Assembly: GCA_009923125.1 (NCBI GenBank)
Contig: RFUD01000186.1
Coordinates: 1-5,442 of the forward strand
Source of the DNA: Planctomycetia bacterium
GTDB taxonomy: Bacteria > Planctomycetota > Planctomycetia > Pirellulales > UBA1268
Direction of reading: 5' to 3'
DNA: 5,442 bases
The translations under genes and the position numbers were made by a program. Positions 1-5,442 of this stretch are shown one piece after another (within the stretch, counting starts at the first letter, position 1; every line of letters begins with the position of its first letter). Below the pieces are notes generated by a model. That model had not been told where the DNA came from. It worked only from the letters and a program-made list of their open reading frames with translations, and ran no database searches.

Positions 1-537
1 TCGGCGCTCGCCGCCGCCGAGCGTACGGTGCTCGACTGGGCCGCACGCTCCGGCATCGCCGTGACGATCCTCCGCCCCACGCTCATCTATGACGGCCTGC
101 ACGACCGGAACATTGCCATGATCAGCCGCTGGATCCGCCGTTGGGGGTTTTTCCCGGTCGTGGGGGCGGCCCGCGGCCTGCGGCAGCCAGTCCACGTGGA
201 CGACGTGGCGGCGGCCTGCGTCGCGGCCCTGACGGCCGCCTCAGCCGGCGCCGCGTACGACCTGTCCGGAGGCGAGGCCCTGCCCTACCGAAGGATGGTG
301 GAGCGGGTGTTCGAGGCCCTCGGGCAGCCCGCCAGGATCGTTTCCCTGCCGGGCTGGCTGGTCCGGCTCGCCGTCCCGCTGCTGCGGGCCCTGCCCCGCT
401 ACCGCCACGTCACCACTGCCATGTTCGATCGGATGGACGACGACCTCGTGTTCGACCACGCCGCCGCGGTCCGGGACCTGGGTTTTTCCCCGCGTCCCTT
501 CGTGCTTCCATCCGCGCCGCCCGCAGCGCATCCTTGA
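1..537 (+). CDS. NAD-dependent epimerase/dehydratase family protein, C-terminal part (5' end outside window)
   Basis: The reading frame is open from base 1 to a TGA stop at 535-537, giving 178 visible residues; the true start lies to the left, so the GTG at 28 is not taken as the start. The visible part matches the C-terminal half of extended short-chain dehydrogenases (SDR) that modify nucleotide sugars. After a helix ending in AERTVLDWAARSGI comes the strand-plus-motif VTILRPTLIYDG (the usual ...RP..IYG), then a substrate-binding stretch with GLRQPVHVDDVAAA (the V-H-V-D-D-V element near the active site). A YDLSGGEALPYRRMVERVF segment and a LVFDHAAAVRDLGFSPRPF ending follow, both typical of the family. 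The N-terminal Rossmann GxxGxxG and the YxxxK catalytic pair are not in view, so activity cannot be judged. The gene ends three bases before the O-antigen ligase-like gene, which suggests co-transcription and a role in making a surface-glycan sugar precursor. The exact substrate (for example a UDP-HexNAc or quinovosamine-type sugar) cannot be told. Confidence 0.85.
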   Translation, partial: SALAAAERTVLDWAARSGIAVTILRPTLIYDGLHDRNIAMISRWIRRWGFFPVVGAARGLRQPVHVDDVAAACVAALTAASAGAAYDLSGGEALPYRRMVERVFEALGQPARIVSLPGWLVRLAVPLLRALPRYRHVTTAMFDRMDDDLVFDHAAAVRDLGFSPRPFVLPSAPPAAHP

Positions 538-540
538 GGC

Positions 541-2487
541 ATGGTGCCCGGGCCGGAAAATCCTGCGACTGAGCGTGCGACCGTCTCTGCGACGCTGCGG
601 GACCGGATCCTGTTCGGCGTGTTCTTCGGGTTCCTGCTCGTGGGTCTGCACGTGATCCGCGATCCGACGACCTATGACAAGACGCTCATCCCCCGCCTGC
701 TCTCTGCGGCCACGTTCATCGCCGCGGTGCTCGCGGTCCTGCCCTGGGCGACCCGGCCGGGGCGGCTCGACGCCCGGCCGCTCCGCGACCCGATCGTGCT
801 CTGCTACGCCGCCTACGCCCTGCTGACGGTGGCATCGCTCGCCTTCGCCGTGAATGTCACGGCGGGGTTCACCGACGTGTTCAAGACGCTCGTGTCCCTG
901 ATCGTGCTCGGGCTGTCGTGCCTGCTCCTGCCGACCGTGCCGCGATGGCAGGAGGCGATCGTGAAACTGTGCGTCGTCTCGGCCGCCGTGAGCGCCGCGA
1001 CCGGCTGGGCGACCACGATCGCGCAGCACGGCGTCGGCCTCCACGGCCGCGAACTGATGGAGCGGGTCACCGGCCTGCAGTCGAGTGCCAACCTCTACGC
1101 CCACTTCCTCGACCTGCTCCTGCCGATCTGCCTCGTCGGCATGGTGGTCCTCCGCGGAGCCTGGCGGACGGCGGCGGGCGCCGTGGCGGTCGCCGTGGCG
1201 GCGATGCTGGTCCTCCTGCAGACGCGGTCGGCCTACGTCGGGCTCGCCGCGGGCCTCGTGACCGGGCTCGTGGGGGTGGTCGCGTGCCCGGGGCCGCTCG
1301 GCATCTCGAGGCGGTGGCGCACCGCCCTGCTCGGCCTGTTCGTCGCGGGCTTCGGGCTGGCGGCCACGGTCGTCGCCACAGCGCCCGACTCCAATCCGCT
1401 GGCGCGACGCATCCGCAGCATCGTGGTCGAGCCCGAGGGTCCTACAGCCCGACCCCGGGAGGGCGGTCGGCTCGCGATCTGGAGCCTGACCTCCCGGATC
1501 ATCGCCGATCACCCGCTCACCGGTGTCGGCGCCGGCAACTTCACGATCCGCCTCCACGAGTATTTCGACACCGACTTCGAATTCGCCCGGATCCACACCA
1601 CGAACTGGACCCAGCCGCACAACGACCTGCTCTGGGTGTGGGCCGAGAAGGGGGCGTTCGCGCTGGCGGCGTTCGTCGGCATCTTCATCGCGGCGCTCTT
1701 GGCGATCCGCACGGTGCTGCGCGGCCCGGCCTCGCGGCAGGACGCCTGGCTGGCGCTGGGCATCGCGATGTCGCTCGTCGCCTACTCGGCCGGCTCGGTG
1801 TTCGACTTCCCGCTGGAGCGGGTGAGCCACCAGGTGGTGCTGGCCGTGTTGCTGGCGGCGGTCGTCGTGCTGCGTGGCCAGACGGTGGCGTGCACTGAGA
1901 CGAGTGACCGAACGATCGACGGGCTGAGTTCTCAGATGTTTCCGTGGCGCCTCGTGCTCCCCATGGCCATGCTCGTGGTCGGGCTGGCCGCCGTCTACGC
2001 GTGGGCGGCGCGGCGTCAGGAGCAGGCGATCGTCAAGGCGATGCTCGCCGAGGACGCCGGCGACTGGCGTGCCGTCGTGGATCACGCGCGGCAGGCAGCC
2101 ACGCCCTGGCGATCACTCGACCCGCTCTCCACGCCCGTGTCGTTCCGCGAGGGGATGGGCCACCTGCGACTCGGGGATCTCGCGGCGGCCCGAGCCTGCC
2201 TCGAGCGGGCCCGGGTCGAGAACCCCAACCGGATGCAGATCCTCAACAATCTCGGTGTCTTGTGCGCCGACGCCGGTGACTTCGCGCAGGCGATCGAGTG
2301 CTTCACGGCCGTCACCAGGCGGTATCCGAACCAGTCCGAGGGGTTTCTCAATCTGGCCAACTGCTATCTCGACTGTGGTCACGCCGCGGCCGCCGTCGCC
2401 ATCCTCGAGCAGATCCCCGAGGCGCACCGCAACGACGCCGTCCGCGCCAGCCTCACCGAGGCCCGAACGCGGGCGGCCGGAAAATAG
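541..2487 (+). CDS. O-antigen ligase/polymerase-like membrane protein (WaaL/Wzy superfamily) with C-terminal TPR domain
   Basis: This encodes 648 residues. The first about 450 form a polytopic membrane protein with many hydrophobic segments (for example about residues 23-37, 51-67, 85-104, 113-130, 190-205, 210-227, 233-248, 262-281, 372-388 and 430-445). The Wzy_C/WaaL signature is clear: TRSAYVGL near 228-235 on the cytoplasm-flanking helix, then a large periplasmic loop with GRLAIWSLTSRIIADHPLTG (309-328), GVGAGNF (328-334) and the PHNDLLWVWAEKGAF block (H360, N361, D362, E369) that corresponds to the conserved HN..L...E.G motif. Another membrane helix at about 466-488 leads into a soluble tail with about three TPR-like helical pairs (about 535-568, 564-597, 599-631). 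Enzymes of this superfamily transfer or polymerise lipid-linked glycans on the periplasmic side; whether this is a ligase, a polymerase or a protein O-glycosyltransferase cannot be decided from sequence. The ATG lies three bases after the upstream stop and has no well-spaced Shine-Dalgarno, which suggests translational coupling. Confidence 0.87.
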   Translation: MVPGPENPATERATVSATLRDRILFGVFFGFLLVGLHVIRDPTTYDKTLIPRLLSAATFIAAVLAVLPWATRPGRLDARPLRDPIVLCYAAYALLTVASLAFAVNVTAGFTDVFKTLVSLIVLGLSCLLLPTVPRWQEAIVKLCVVSAAVSAATGWATTIAQHGVGLHGRELMERVTGLQSSANLYAHFLDLLLPICLVGMVVLRGAWRTAAGAVAVAVAAMLVLLQTRSAYVGLAAGLVTGLVGVVACPGPLGISRRWRTALLGLFVAGFGLAATVVATAPDSNPLARRIRSIVVEPEGPTARPREGGRLAIWSLTSRIIADHPLTGVGAGNFTIRLHEYFDTDFEFARIHTTNWTQPHNDLLWVWAEKGAFALAAFVGIFIAALLAIRTVLRGPASRQDAWLALGIAMSLVAYSAGSVFDFPLERVSHQVVLAVLLAAVVVLRGQTVACTETSDRTIDGLSSQMFPWRLVLPMAMLVVGLAAVYAWAARRQEQAIVKAMLAEDAGDWRAVVDHARQAATPWRSLDPLSTPVSFREGMGHLRLGDLAAARACLERARVENPNRMQILNNLGVLCADAGDFAQAIECFTAVTRRYPNQSEGFLNLANCYLDCGHAAAAVAILEQIPEAHRNDAVRASLTEARTRAAGK

Positions 2488-2534
2488 GCCCCGGTTGCCC
2501 TTGCGGCCGGATGGGTCGGTGCGGTATCCATGCC

Positions 2535-2580
2535 CCCTCGCCGGCGGGGAATGTGGTTCGCCTTCCGCCGCGGGCGAGGG
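2535..2580 (+). promoter_or_regulatory. Compound stem-loop in the sulfotransferase leader
   Basis: An outer perfect 8-bp inverted repeat (CCCTCGCC at 2535-2542, GGCGAGGG at 2573-2580) encloses an inner GGCGG (2543-2547) / CCGCC (2565-2569) pairing, with a 3-base bulge on the right arm. It lies in the 112-base gap after the ligase gene and ends six bases before the likely ribosome binding site at 2587. There is no T-tract, so it is not a standard intrinsic terminator. It could limit read-through, protect a processed mRNA end or modulate translation. Some pairing is expected by chance in such GC-rich DNA. Confidence 0.35.
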
Positions 2581-2586
2581 CCACTC

Positions 2587-2590
2587 GGAG
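2587..2590 (+). promoter_or_regulatory. Ribosome binding site that supports the sulfotransferase start
   Basis: GGAG sits nine bases ahead of the ATG at 2600. It favours this start over an in-frame GTG at 2519, which would add a low-complexity stretch that does not resemble the sulfotransferase family. Confidence 0.5.
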
Positions 2591-2599
2591 CCGGCGCGG

Positions 2600-3325
2600 A
2601 TGATCACGTTTCTGAGGCCCCGCTCCCGGGCGCGCAAGCTGCTGTTCGAGCACATTCCCAAGTGCGGTGGCACGGCCACGCGCGGCTATTTCGAACGGCA
2701 TTACGCCGGTTCGCGCACATACCAAGTGTATGGCCGGCGTCCGGAAGAGTGTGCCGGGTTCAAGCGGCTTCCCGTCGCGCGGCGGCACGCCTACGACCTC
2801 GTCATCGGCCATGGTGCCCACGAACTGCTCGATTGGACGGCCCCCGGGACGATCGCCGCGACCGTGCTCCGCGAGCCGGTCGATCGCATCCTCTCGCACT
2901 ACTACTACGTGCGCGAGAAGCCGGAGCACTACCTGCACGCCGCCGTCGCCGGAGGCGACCTGTCACCCGGGGCCTACGTCGCGGCGGGCCTGAGCGACGA
3001 GCTGCGCAACCACATGGTCTGTCGATTTCTCGGCGTCAGGCCGGAGGCCGCGGAACGGGATCCGGCACGGGCGGTCGAGGGGGCTTGGGACGTGCTGAAC
3101 CACCGCTATCGGATCGTGGGGATCGCCGAGCGTCTCGATGCCGCCATGGATGCGATCCGCACGGCCGTGGGGTTCGACGGCAGGTTTTCCGGGGAACGTA
3201 CCAACTGCACGCGGAGCCGGCGGCCGGCGACGCAGTTGTCGGCGGAGGATCGCCGGTTGATCGAGCAGCACAACGCCCTCGACATCGAGCTCTACCGCCG
3301 CGTCGCGGCCGCCGCCCCGCGTTAG
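2600..3325 (+). CDS. Sulfotransferase family protein (PAPS-dependent, Sulfotransfer_2-like)
   Basis: This 241-residue protein should transfer a sulfate group from 3'-phosphoadenosine-5'-phosphosulfate to a carbohydrate or other acceptor. The N-terminal 5'-phosphosulfate-binding loop is plain: FEHIPKCGGTATR at residues 16-28, with K21 as the expected key lysine. The 3'-phosphate-binding motif follows at VLREPVDRILSHYYYVR (89-105), where R91 and S99 are the expected contacts. The ending LSAEDRRLIEQHNALDIELYRRV is also typical of the family (an N.lD..lY helix). The length is in the usual range for small bacterial members. The frame is open well upstream, but the ATG at 2600 has a GGAG nine bases ahead and puts the PSB loop about 20 residues in, as expected. 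There is no signal peptide or membrane segment, so it should act in the cytoplasm. It follows an epimerase and an O-antigen ligase-like gene in the same direction, so sulfation of a surface glycan or its precursor is a reasonable inference; the acceptor is unknown. Confidence 0.85.
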   Translation: MITFLRPRSRARKLLFEHIPKCGGTATRGYFERHYAGSRTYQVYGRRPEECAGFKRLPVARRHAYDLVIGHGAHELLDWTAPGTIAATVLREPVDRILSHYYYVREKPEHYLHAAVAGGDLSPGAYVAAGLSDELRNHMVCRFLGVRPEAAERDPARAVEGAWDVLNHRYRIVGIAERLDAAMDAIRTAVGFDGRFSGERTNCTRSRRPATQLSAEDRRLIEQHNALDIELYRRVAAAAPR

Positions 3326-3460
3326 CTGACCGGAAAACACGGCCGCCCCGTCCCGCCGCGCCGCGTGGGCCAATCCGCACGATCGATCCAGATTGCCATG
3401 GAGCTGGCCCGTCAGGCTGAAAAACCGGCACGCCCTCTGTTTGGAGGACTTCTGGGACGT

Positions 3461-3490
3461 CGATACCCCTTCTCGTAGCGCGGGGTATCG
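3461..3490 (+). promoter_or_regulatory. Perfect 9-bp inverted repeat in the BBP7 gene leader
   Basis: CGATACCCC (3461-3469) pairs perfectly with GGGGTATCG (3482-3490) across a 12-base loop. It ends 15 bases before the first possible GTG start of the outer-membrane protein gene. It could be an operator, a 5'-UTR hairpin or a weak terminator; there is no T-tract after it. A GGAGGA at 3443-3448 just upstream is a strong Shine-Dalgarno-like match with no ATG, GTG or TTG at a suitable distance downstream. The rest of the 180-base gap (3326-3505) shows no convincing promoter. Confidence 0.4.
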
Positions 3491-3505
3491 GGGGCCAGGT
3501 CTTTC

Positions 3506-4735
3506 GTGGGGGCAATAGCGGTGGCGACACGCAGGGGACTCACGGCGCGGTGGAGTGCGAGGCGGGCGGTGGTCGGCCTGTGGGGCGGGCTCCTGTGCCT
3601 CGGGTTCACGTGTGCGGCGGTCGTGCCCGGGAGGGCGACGGGCCAGGACCCCGATCCGTTCGCCGGCATCCCCCCCGCGGCCGGCCAGCCGCCCGCGGCT
3701 GCGGCGACCGACATCGCGGCGCCGGGCCTGGATGCGACGCAGCTCGAGGCGATGCAGGCCGACGATGCATGCATGCAGTCCTTGCGGCAGTGCTGCTGCT
3801 GCCCGAACTGGACGCATTACGCGATCTTCGACGTGCTGTTTCTGCAGCGCAACAACGGGATCGGCAACGCACCGCTCGTCTTCAATTCCGACACGGGGCA
3901 GCCGGTGATGACGGCGCAGGACCTGTATCCCTCGACGGCCACCGGCGTCAGGCTGTTCTACGGCCACCTGTTCACCGACACGCTCGGCTGGGAGATCGGC
4001 TACACGGGCATCTACGGGATGTTCGGCAGTGCGACGGTGACGGGCCCGGCGAACCTCGAACTGCCGCCGCCGCTCGGCCTGGCCGTCAACAACTTCAACG
4101 ACGCCGACCAGGTGCGTGCCACCTACTGGTCCACGCTCAACATCTTCGAGGCCAACGTCTTCTGCTACGACTGCTGCCAGGAATGCGGCCCCGACTGGTG
4201 CGGCCTCACCCGGTGCCGGCCGAACTGCCACTGCGTGGACTGGCTCGCCGGCTTCATCTGGGCGGGGCTCGACGAACAGGCCAACCTCAACGTGCTCTGC
4301 TGCACGCCGCCGGAGCCGGCCAGCTATAACGTGCGGACGAGCACCAACTACTTCGGCGCCCAGATCGGCCAGCGTGGACGCCGGGAATGGTGCCGGTGGG
4401 CCGTCGAGGGCTGGTGGAAGACGGCCCTCTGCGGCACGAGCGCCTTCCAGGCCGCCGACCCGATCGTGGGCACGATCTCGGGCGTGGAGCGGGGCGCGGA
4501 GTCGGCGACGGCCTCGGGCGTGGGCTTCATCGGGCAGTTGAACGGCACGCTGATCTACAAGATCACGCAGCACTGGGGTCTGCGGGCCGGATACAACTTC
4601 TACTGGCTCACCAACGCCGCCCTGGCGCCCGCCCAGTGGGACTTCGCCACCGCGCAGGGTGCGGGGACCGGCATCAACGACAACGGCACGCTGTTCCTGC
4701 ACGGTGCCAACCTCGGCACCGAATACCGCTGGTAG
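3506..4735 (+). CDS. BBP7-family outer-membrane beta-barrel protein, cysteine-rich
   Basis: This encodes 409 residues from GTG at 3506, or 404 from GTG at 3521; the latter has GGGGG eight bases ahead, and a stop at 3476 rules out anything earlier. An arginine-rich n-region (TRRGLTARWSARR) and a hydrophobic core (VVGLWGGLLCLGF) form a Sec-type signal peptide, with likely cleavage after ATG (residue 46). A low-complexity Pro/Ala linker follows. From about residue 100 the chain is a series of alternating amphipathic strands (YAIFDVLFLQRNN, GVRLFYGHLF, GWEIGYTGIYGMFG, DWLAGFIWAGLDEQ, HWGLRAGYNFYWLTNAALAP), ending in GANLGTEYRW with a terminal aromatic residue as in outer-membrane barrels. This layout matches the planctomycete BBP7 family of unknown function. 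The cysteines are unusual: C89, C96-C99, eight between C220 and C243, C265-C266, C296 and C309. The gene converges on the FG-GAP-like gene. Family assignment is from pattern recognition; a barrel role is inferred. Confidence 0.82.
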   Translation: MGAIAVATRRGLTARWSARRAVVGLWGGLLCLGFTCAAVVPGRATGQDPDPFAGIPPAAGQPPAAAATDIAAPGLDATQLEAMQADDACMQSLRQCCCCPNWTHYAIFDVLFLQRNNGIGNAPLVFNSDTGQPVMTAQDLYPSTATGVRLFYGHLFTDTLGWEIGYTGIYGMFGSATVTGPANLELPPPLGLAVNNFNDADQVRATYWSTLNIFEANVFCYDCCQECGPDWCGLTRCRPNCHCVDWLAGFIWAGLDEQANLNVLCCTPPEPASYNVRTSTNYFGAQIGQRGRREWCRWAVEGWWKTALCGTSAFQAADPIVGTISGVERGAESATASGVGFIGQLNGTLIYKITQHWGLRAGYNFYWLTNAALAPAQWDFATAQGAGTGINDNGTLFLHGANLGTEYRW

Positions 4736-4742
4736 TGCAGAC

Positions 4743-4827
4743 GTGGGGCGACCGTCCCGGTTGCCAAGACCATGTGGGGCGACCGTCCCGGTTGCCAAGA
4801 ACATGTGGGGCGACCGTCCCGGTTGCC
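4743..4827 (+). repeat. Three direct copies of a REP-like GTGG-headed palindromic unit (31-base period)
   Basis: A 23-base unit is repeated identically at 4743-4765, 4774-4796 and 4805-4827. The 8-base spacers differ by one base (aagaccat, aagaacat), so the period is exactly 31. Each unit is GTGG followed by a 19-base hairpin: stem GGCGACCG, loop TCC, stem CGGTTGCC, with one G-T wobble pair. A GTRG tetranucleotide at the 5' foot of a short imperfect palindrome is the known signature of REP elements mobilised by RAYT (TnpA-REP, Y1 transposase) proteins. Location between the ends of two convergent genes is also typical. No RAYT gene is in the window. The hairpins may double as mRNA 3'-end or termination structures for the gene ending at 4735. 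Confidence 0.85.
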
Positions 4828-4834
4828 AAGACCC

Positions 4835-4857
4835 GGCAAGCGAGACGCTTGCCCCAC
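4835..4857 (-). repeat. Fourth REP-like unit, inverted and diverged
   Basis: On the minus strand this reads GTGG, stem GGCAAGCG, loop TCT, stem CGCTTGCC. It has the same 4+8+3+8 layout as the three upstream units and matches them at 19 of 23 positions, but its stem is perfect (8 of 8 pairs). It faces the third unit across a 7-base spacer (aagaccc), and it ends eight bases before the stop of the minus-strand gene. By position it could act as a bidirectional terminator-like hairpin, although no T-tract is present. Confidence 0.8.
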
Positions 4858-4865
4858 GCCACGCG

Positions 4866-5442
4866 TTACTTGCGAAGGATGGCGACGCGGAGCGGTGGGT
4901 AGGACGCCGTGGACTGCGGGAGCGTGGTGGAGCCGGCGCCGGACGTGGAGCGGACCTTCCGCACGCCGTTCGTGCGGCCGAACTGGCCCTCGACGCTGAA
5001 CAGTTCGGCGTCGTTGATCGCGGCCGAGAACACGTCGGCCCGGCTGCCGGCGTAGGCTGCGAACGCTGCCTCGCGGGTCTTCGAGAGGCCGGTGTACGTC
5101 TCGACCAGCGAGCCACCATTGGACCCGGCGGAGACGAGGATCTTGTCGGCGTTCCCCGGCACGCTCGACGGCAGGCGGGCCACCGACGCGCCGCGGTTGT
5201 AGCCGCTGCCGAAGGGATTGAACGAATTCAGGAGCGTCGGCCTGGCCGGCTGGCCGTTGTAGACGTTGACCGTGGCCCGAATCCCGGGGCCGCTGCCGAT
5301 GACGAGCTCGGTGATGCCGTCGGGTGCCGACGACGTCCGAGCCCGTCCGCTAAACGTGCCGATGTCGGCCGTGTCGACGAACACCCCGCCGCGGTATCCG
5401 GCTCCGAAGGGCTGCAGCTGCCGGACGGGCGTGCCGGCGACG
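4866..5442 (-). CDS. FG-GAP/VCBS-like repeat protein, C-terminal part (5' end outside window)
   Basis: The minus-strand frame is open from the right edge to a TAA at 4866-4868, giving 191 visible residues; the GTG at 5384 is internal. Two units of a repeat of about 65 residues are visible. Each starts with a PFG.GY..G turn (PFGAGYRGG at visible residues 11-19 and PFGSGYNRG at 76-84). Each then has a strand rich in small residues (TELVIGSGPGIRATVNVYNG at 44-63; ILVSAGSNGGSLVETYTG in the second). This is the shape of FG-GAP/VCBS blades ('PF..GF.GGV...D.....LV.GAGPGGGPHV.VFDG'), which build beta-propeller or stalk-like extracellular proteins. The canonical calcium-binding DxDxDG loop is not preserved. 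The last about 75 residues (TREAAFAAYAGSRADVF onward) are less repetitive and end in PPLRVAILRK. Large surface or secreted proteins of this type are common in planctomycetes. Substrate and partners are unknown, and the visible part may be a small fraction of the protein. Confidence 0.72.
   Translation of the reverse strand, partial: VAGTPVRQLQPFGAGYRGGVFVDTADIGTFSGRARTSSAPDGITELVIGSGPGIRATVNVYNGQPARPTLLNSFNPFGSGYNRGASVARLPSSVPGNADKILVSAGSNGGSLVETYTGLSKTREAAFAAYAGSRADVFSAAINDAELFSVEGQFGRTNGVRKVRSTSGAGSTTLPQSTASYPPLRVAILRK

Noticed and set aside
241..2085. Minus-strand open frame of 614 codons opposite the O-antigen ligase gene
   Set aside because: Its translation is low-complexity, rich in Arg, His, Glu, Asp and Gln, with no recognisable domain; this is the expected mirror of a GC-rich gene with strong third-position bias. 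The plus-strand protein has clear family motifs.
2489..2500. Remnant of the REP-like unit (shares CCCGGTTGCC with 4756-4765)
   Set aside because: Only about 10 GC-rich bases match and there is no GTGG foot or hairpin; this can be chance.
2069..2599. Longer N-terminus for the sulfotransferase (open frame from 2069)
   Set aside because: The extension overlaps the ligase gene in another frame and has shadow-like composition. The ATG at 2600 has a fitting ribosome binding site and places the PAPS loop where the family has it.
3393..3421. Promoter with TTGCCA (3393-3398) as a -35 element
   Set aside because: No credible -10 hexamer lies 16-18 bases downstream.
4743..4835. CRISPR array
   Set aside because: The spacers are 8 bases and nearly identical, the repeats are palindromic units of 23 bases, and no cas gene is present.
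4600..4862. Short open frames over the repeat array giving repetitive peptides (such as LGNRDGRPT, WQPGRSPH)
   Set aside because: The peptides are only translations of the REP-like units. Similar 'proteins' are a common mis-annotation of such repeats.
2963..5119. Minus-strand open frame of 718 codons
   Set aside because: It runs across two recognisable plus-strand genes, the REP array and part of a different minus-strand gene. The translation is Arg/Ala/Pro-rich with no domain; it is a composition artefact.

Overview
The window is GC-rich (roughly two thirds G+C by eye) and densely coding, with four genes: two complete on an open operon-like stretch, one complete outer-membrane gene, and two truncated by the window edges (one at each end, so five coding regions in all). 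Two protein families point to a planctomycete, probably of the Pirellulales group: a BBP7-type (putative beta-barrel porin-7) outer-membrane protein, and an FG-GAP/VCBS-like repeat protein of the kind common on planctomycete cell surfaces. This assignment is inference from family distribution; no rRNA or other marker gene is present.

Positions 1-3325 (+ strand) look like part of a surface-polysaccharide locus. The 3' end of an extended-SDR nucleotide-sugar epimerase/dehydratase is followed, three bases after its stop, by an O-antigen ligase/polymerase-like membrane protein (WaaL/Wzy superfamily) that carries a C-terminal TPR tail. After a 112-base gap comes a small PAPS-dependent sulfotransferase with clear 5'-PSB and 3'-PB motifs. 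A reasonable reading is sugar-nucleotide modification, glycan polymerisation or ligation, and sulfation of a glycan. The gap before the sulfotransferase holds a strong compound stem-loop just upstream of its ribosome binding site.

Positions 3326-3505 are a non-coding leader containing a perfect 9-bp inverted repeat and a possible 26-codon upstream ORF. Positions 3506-4735 (+) encode a secreted BBP7-family outer-membrane protein that is unusually rich in cysteine (17 in the predicted mature chain, eight of them within 24 residues).

Positions 4736-4865 are the gap between two convergent genes, almost filled by a REP-like array: three direct copies of a 23-base GTGG-headed palindromic unit at an exact 31-base period, then a fourth, diverged unit in inverted orientation. 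The third and fourth units together form a REPIN-like 53-base palindrome. This is the most distinctive element in the window. Positions 4866-5442 (-) are the C-terminal part of the FG-GAP/VCBS-like protein, whose start lies beyond the right edge.
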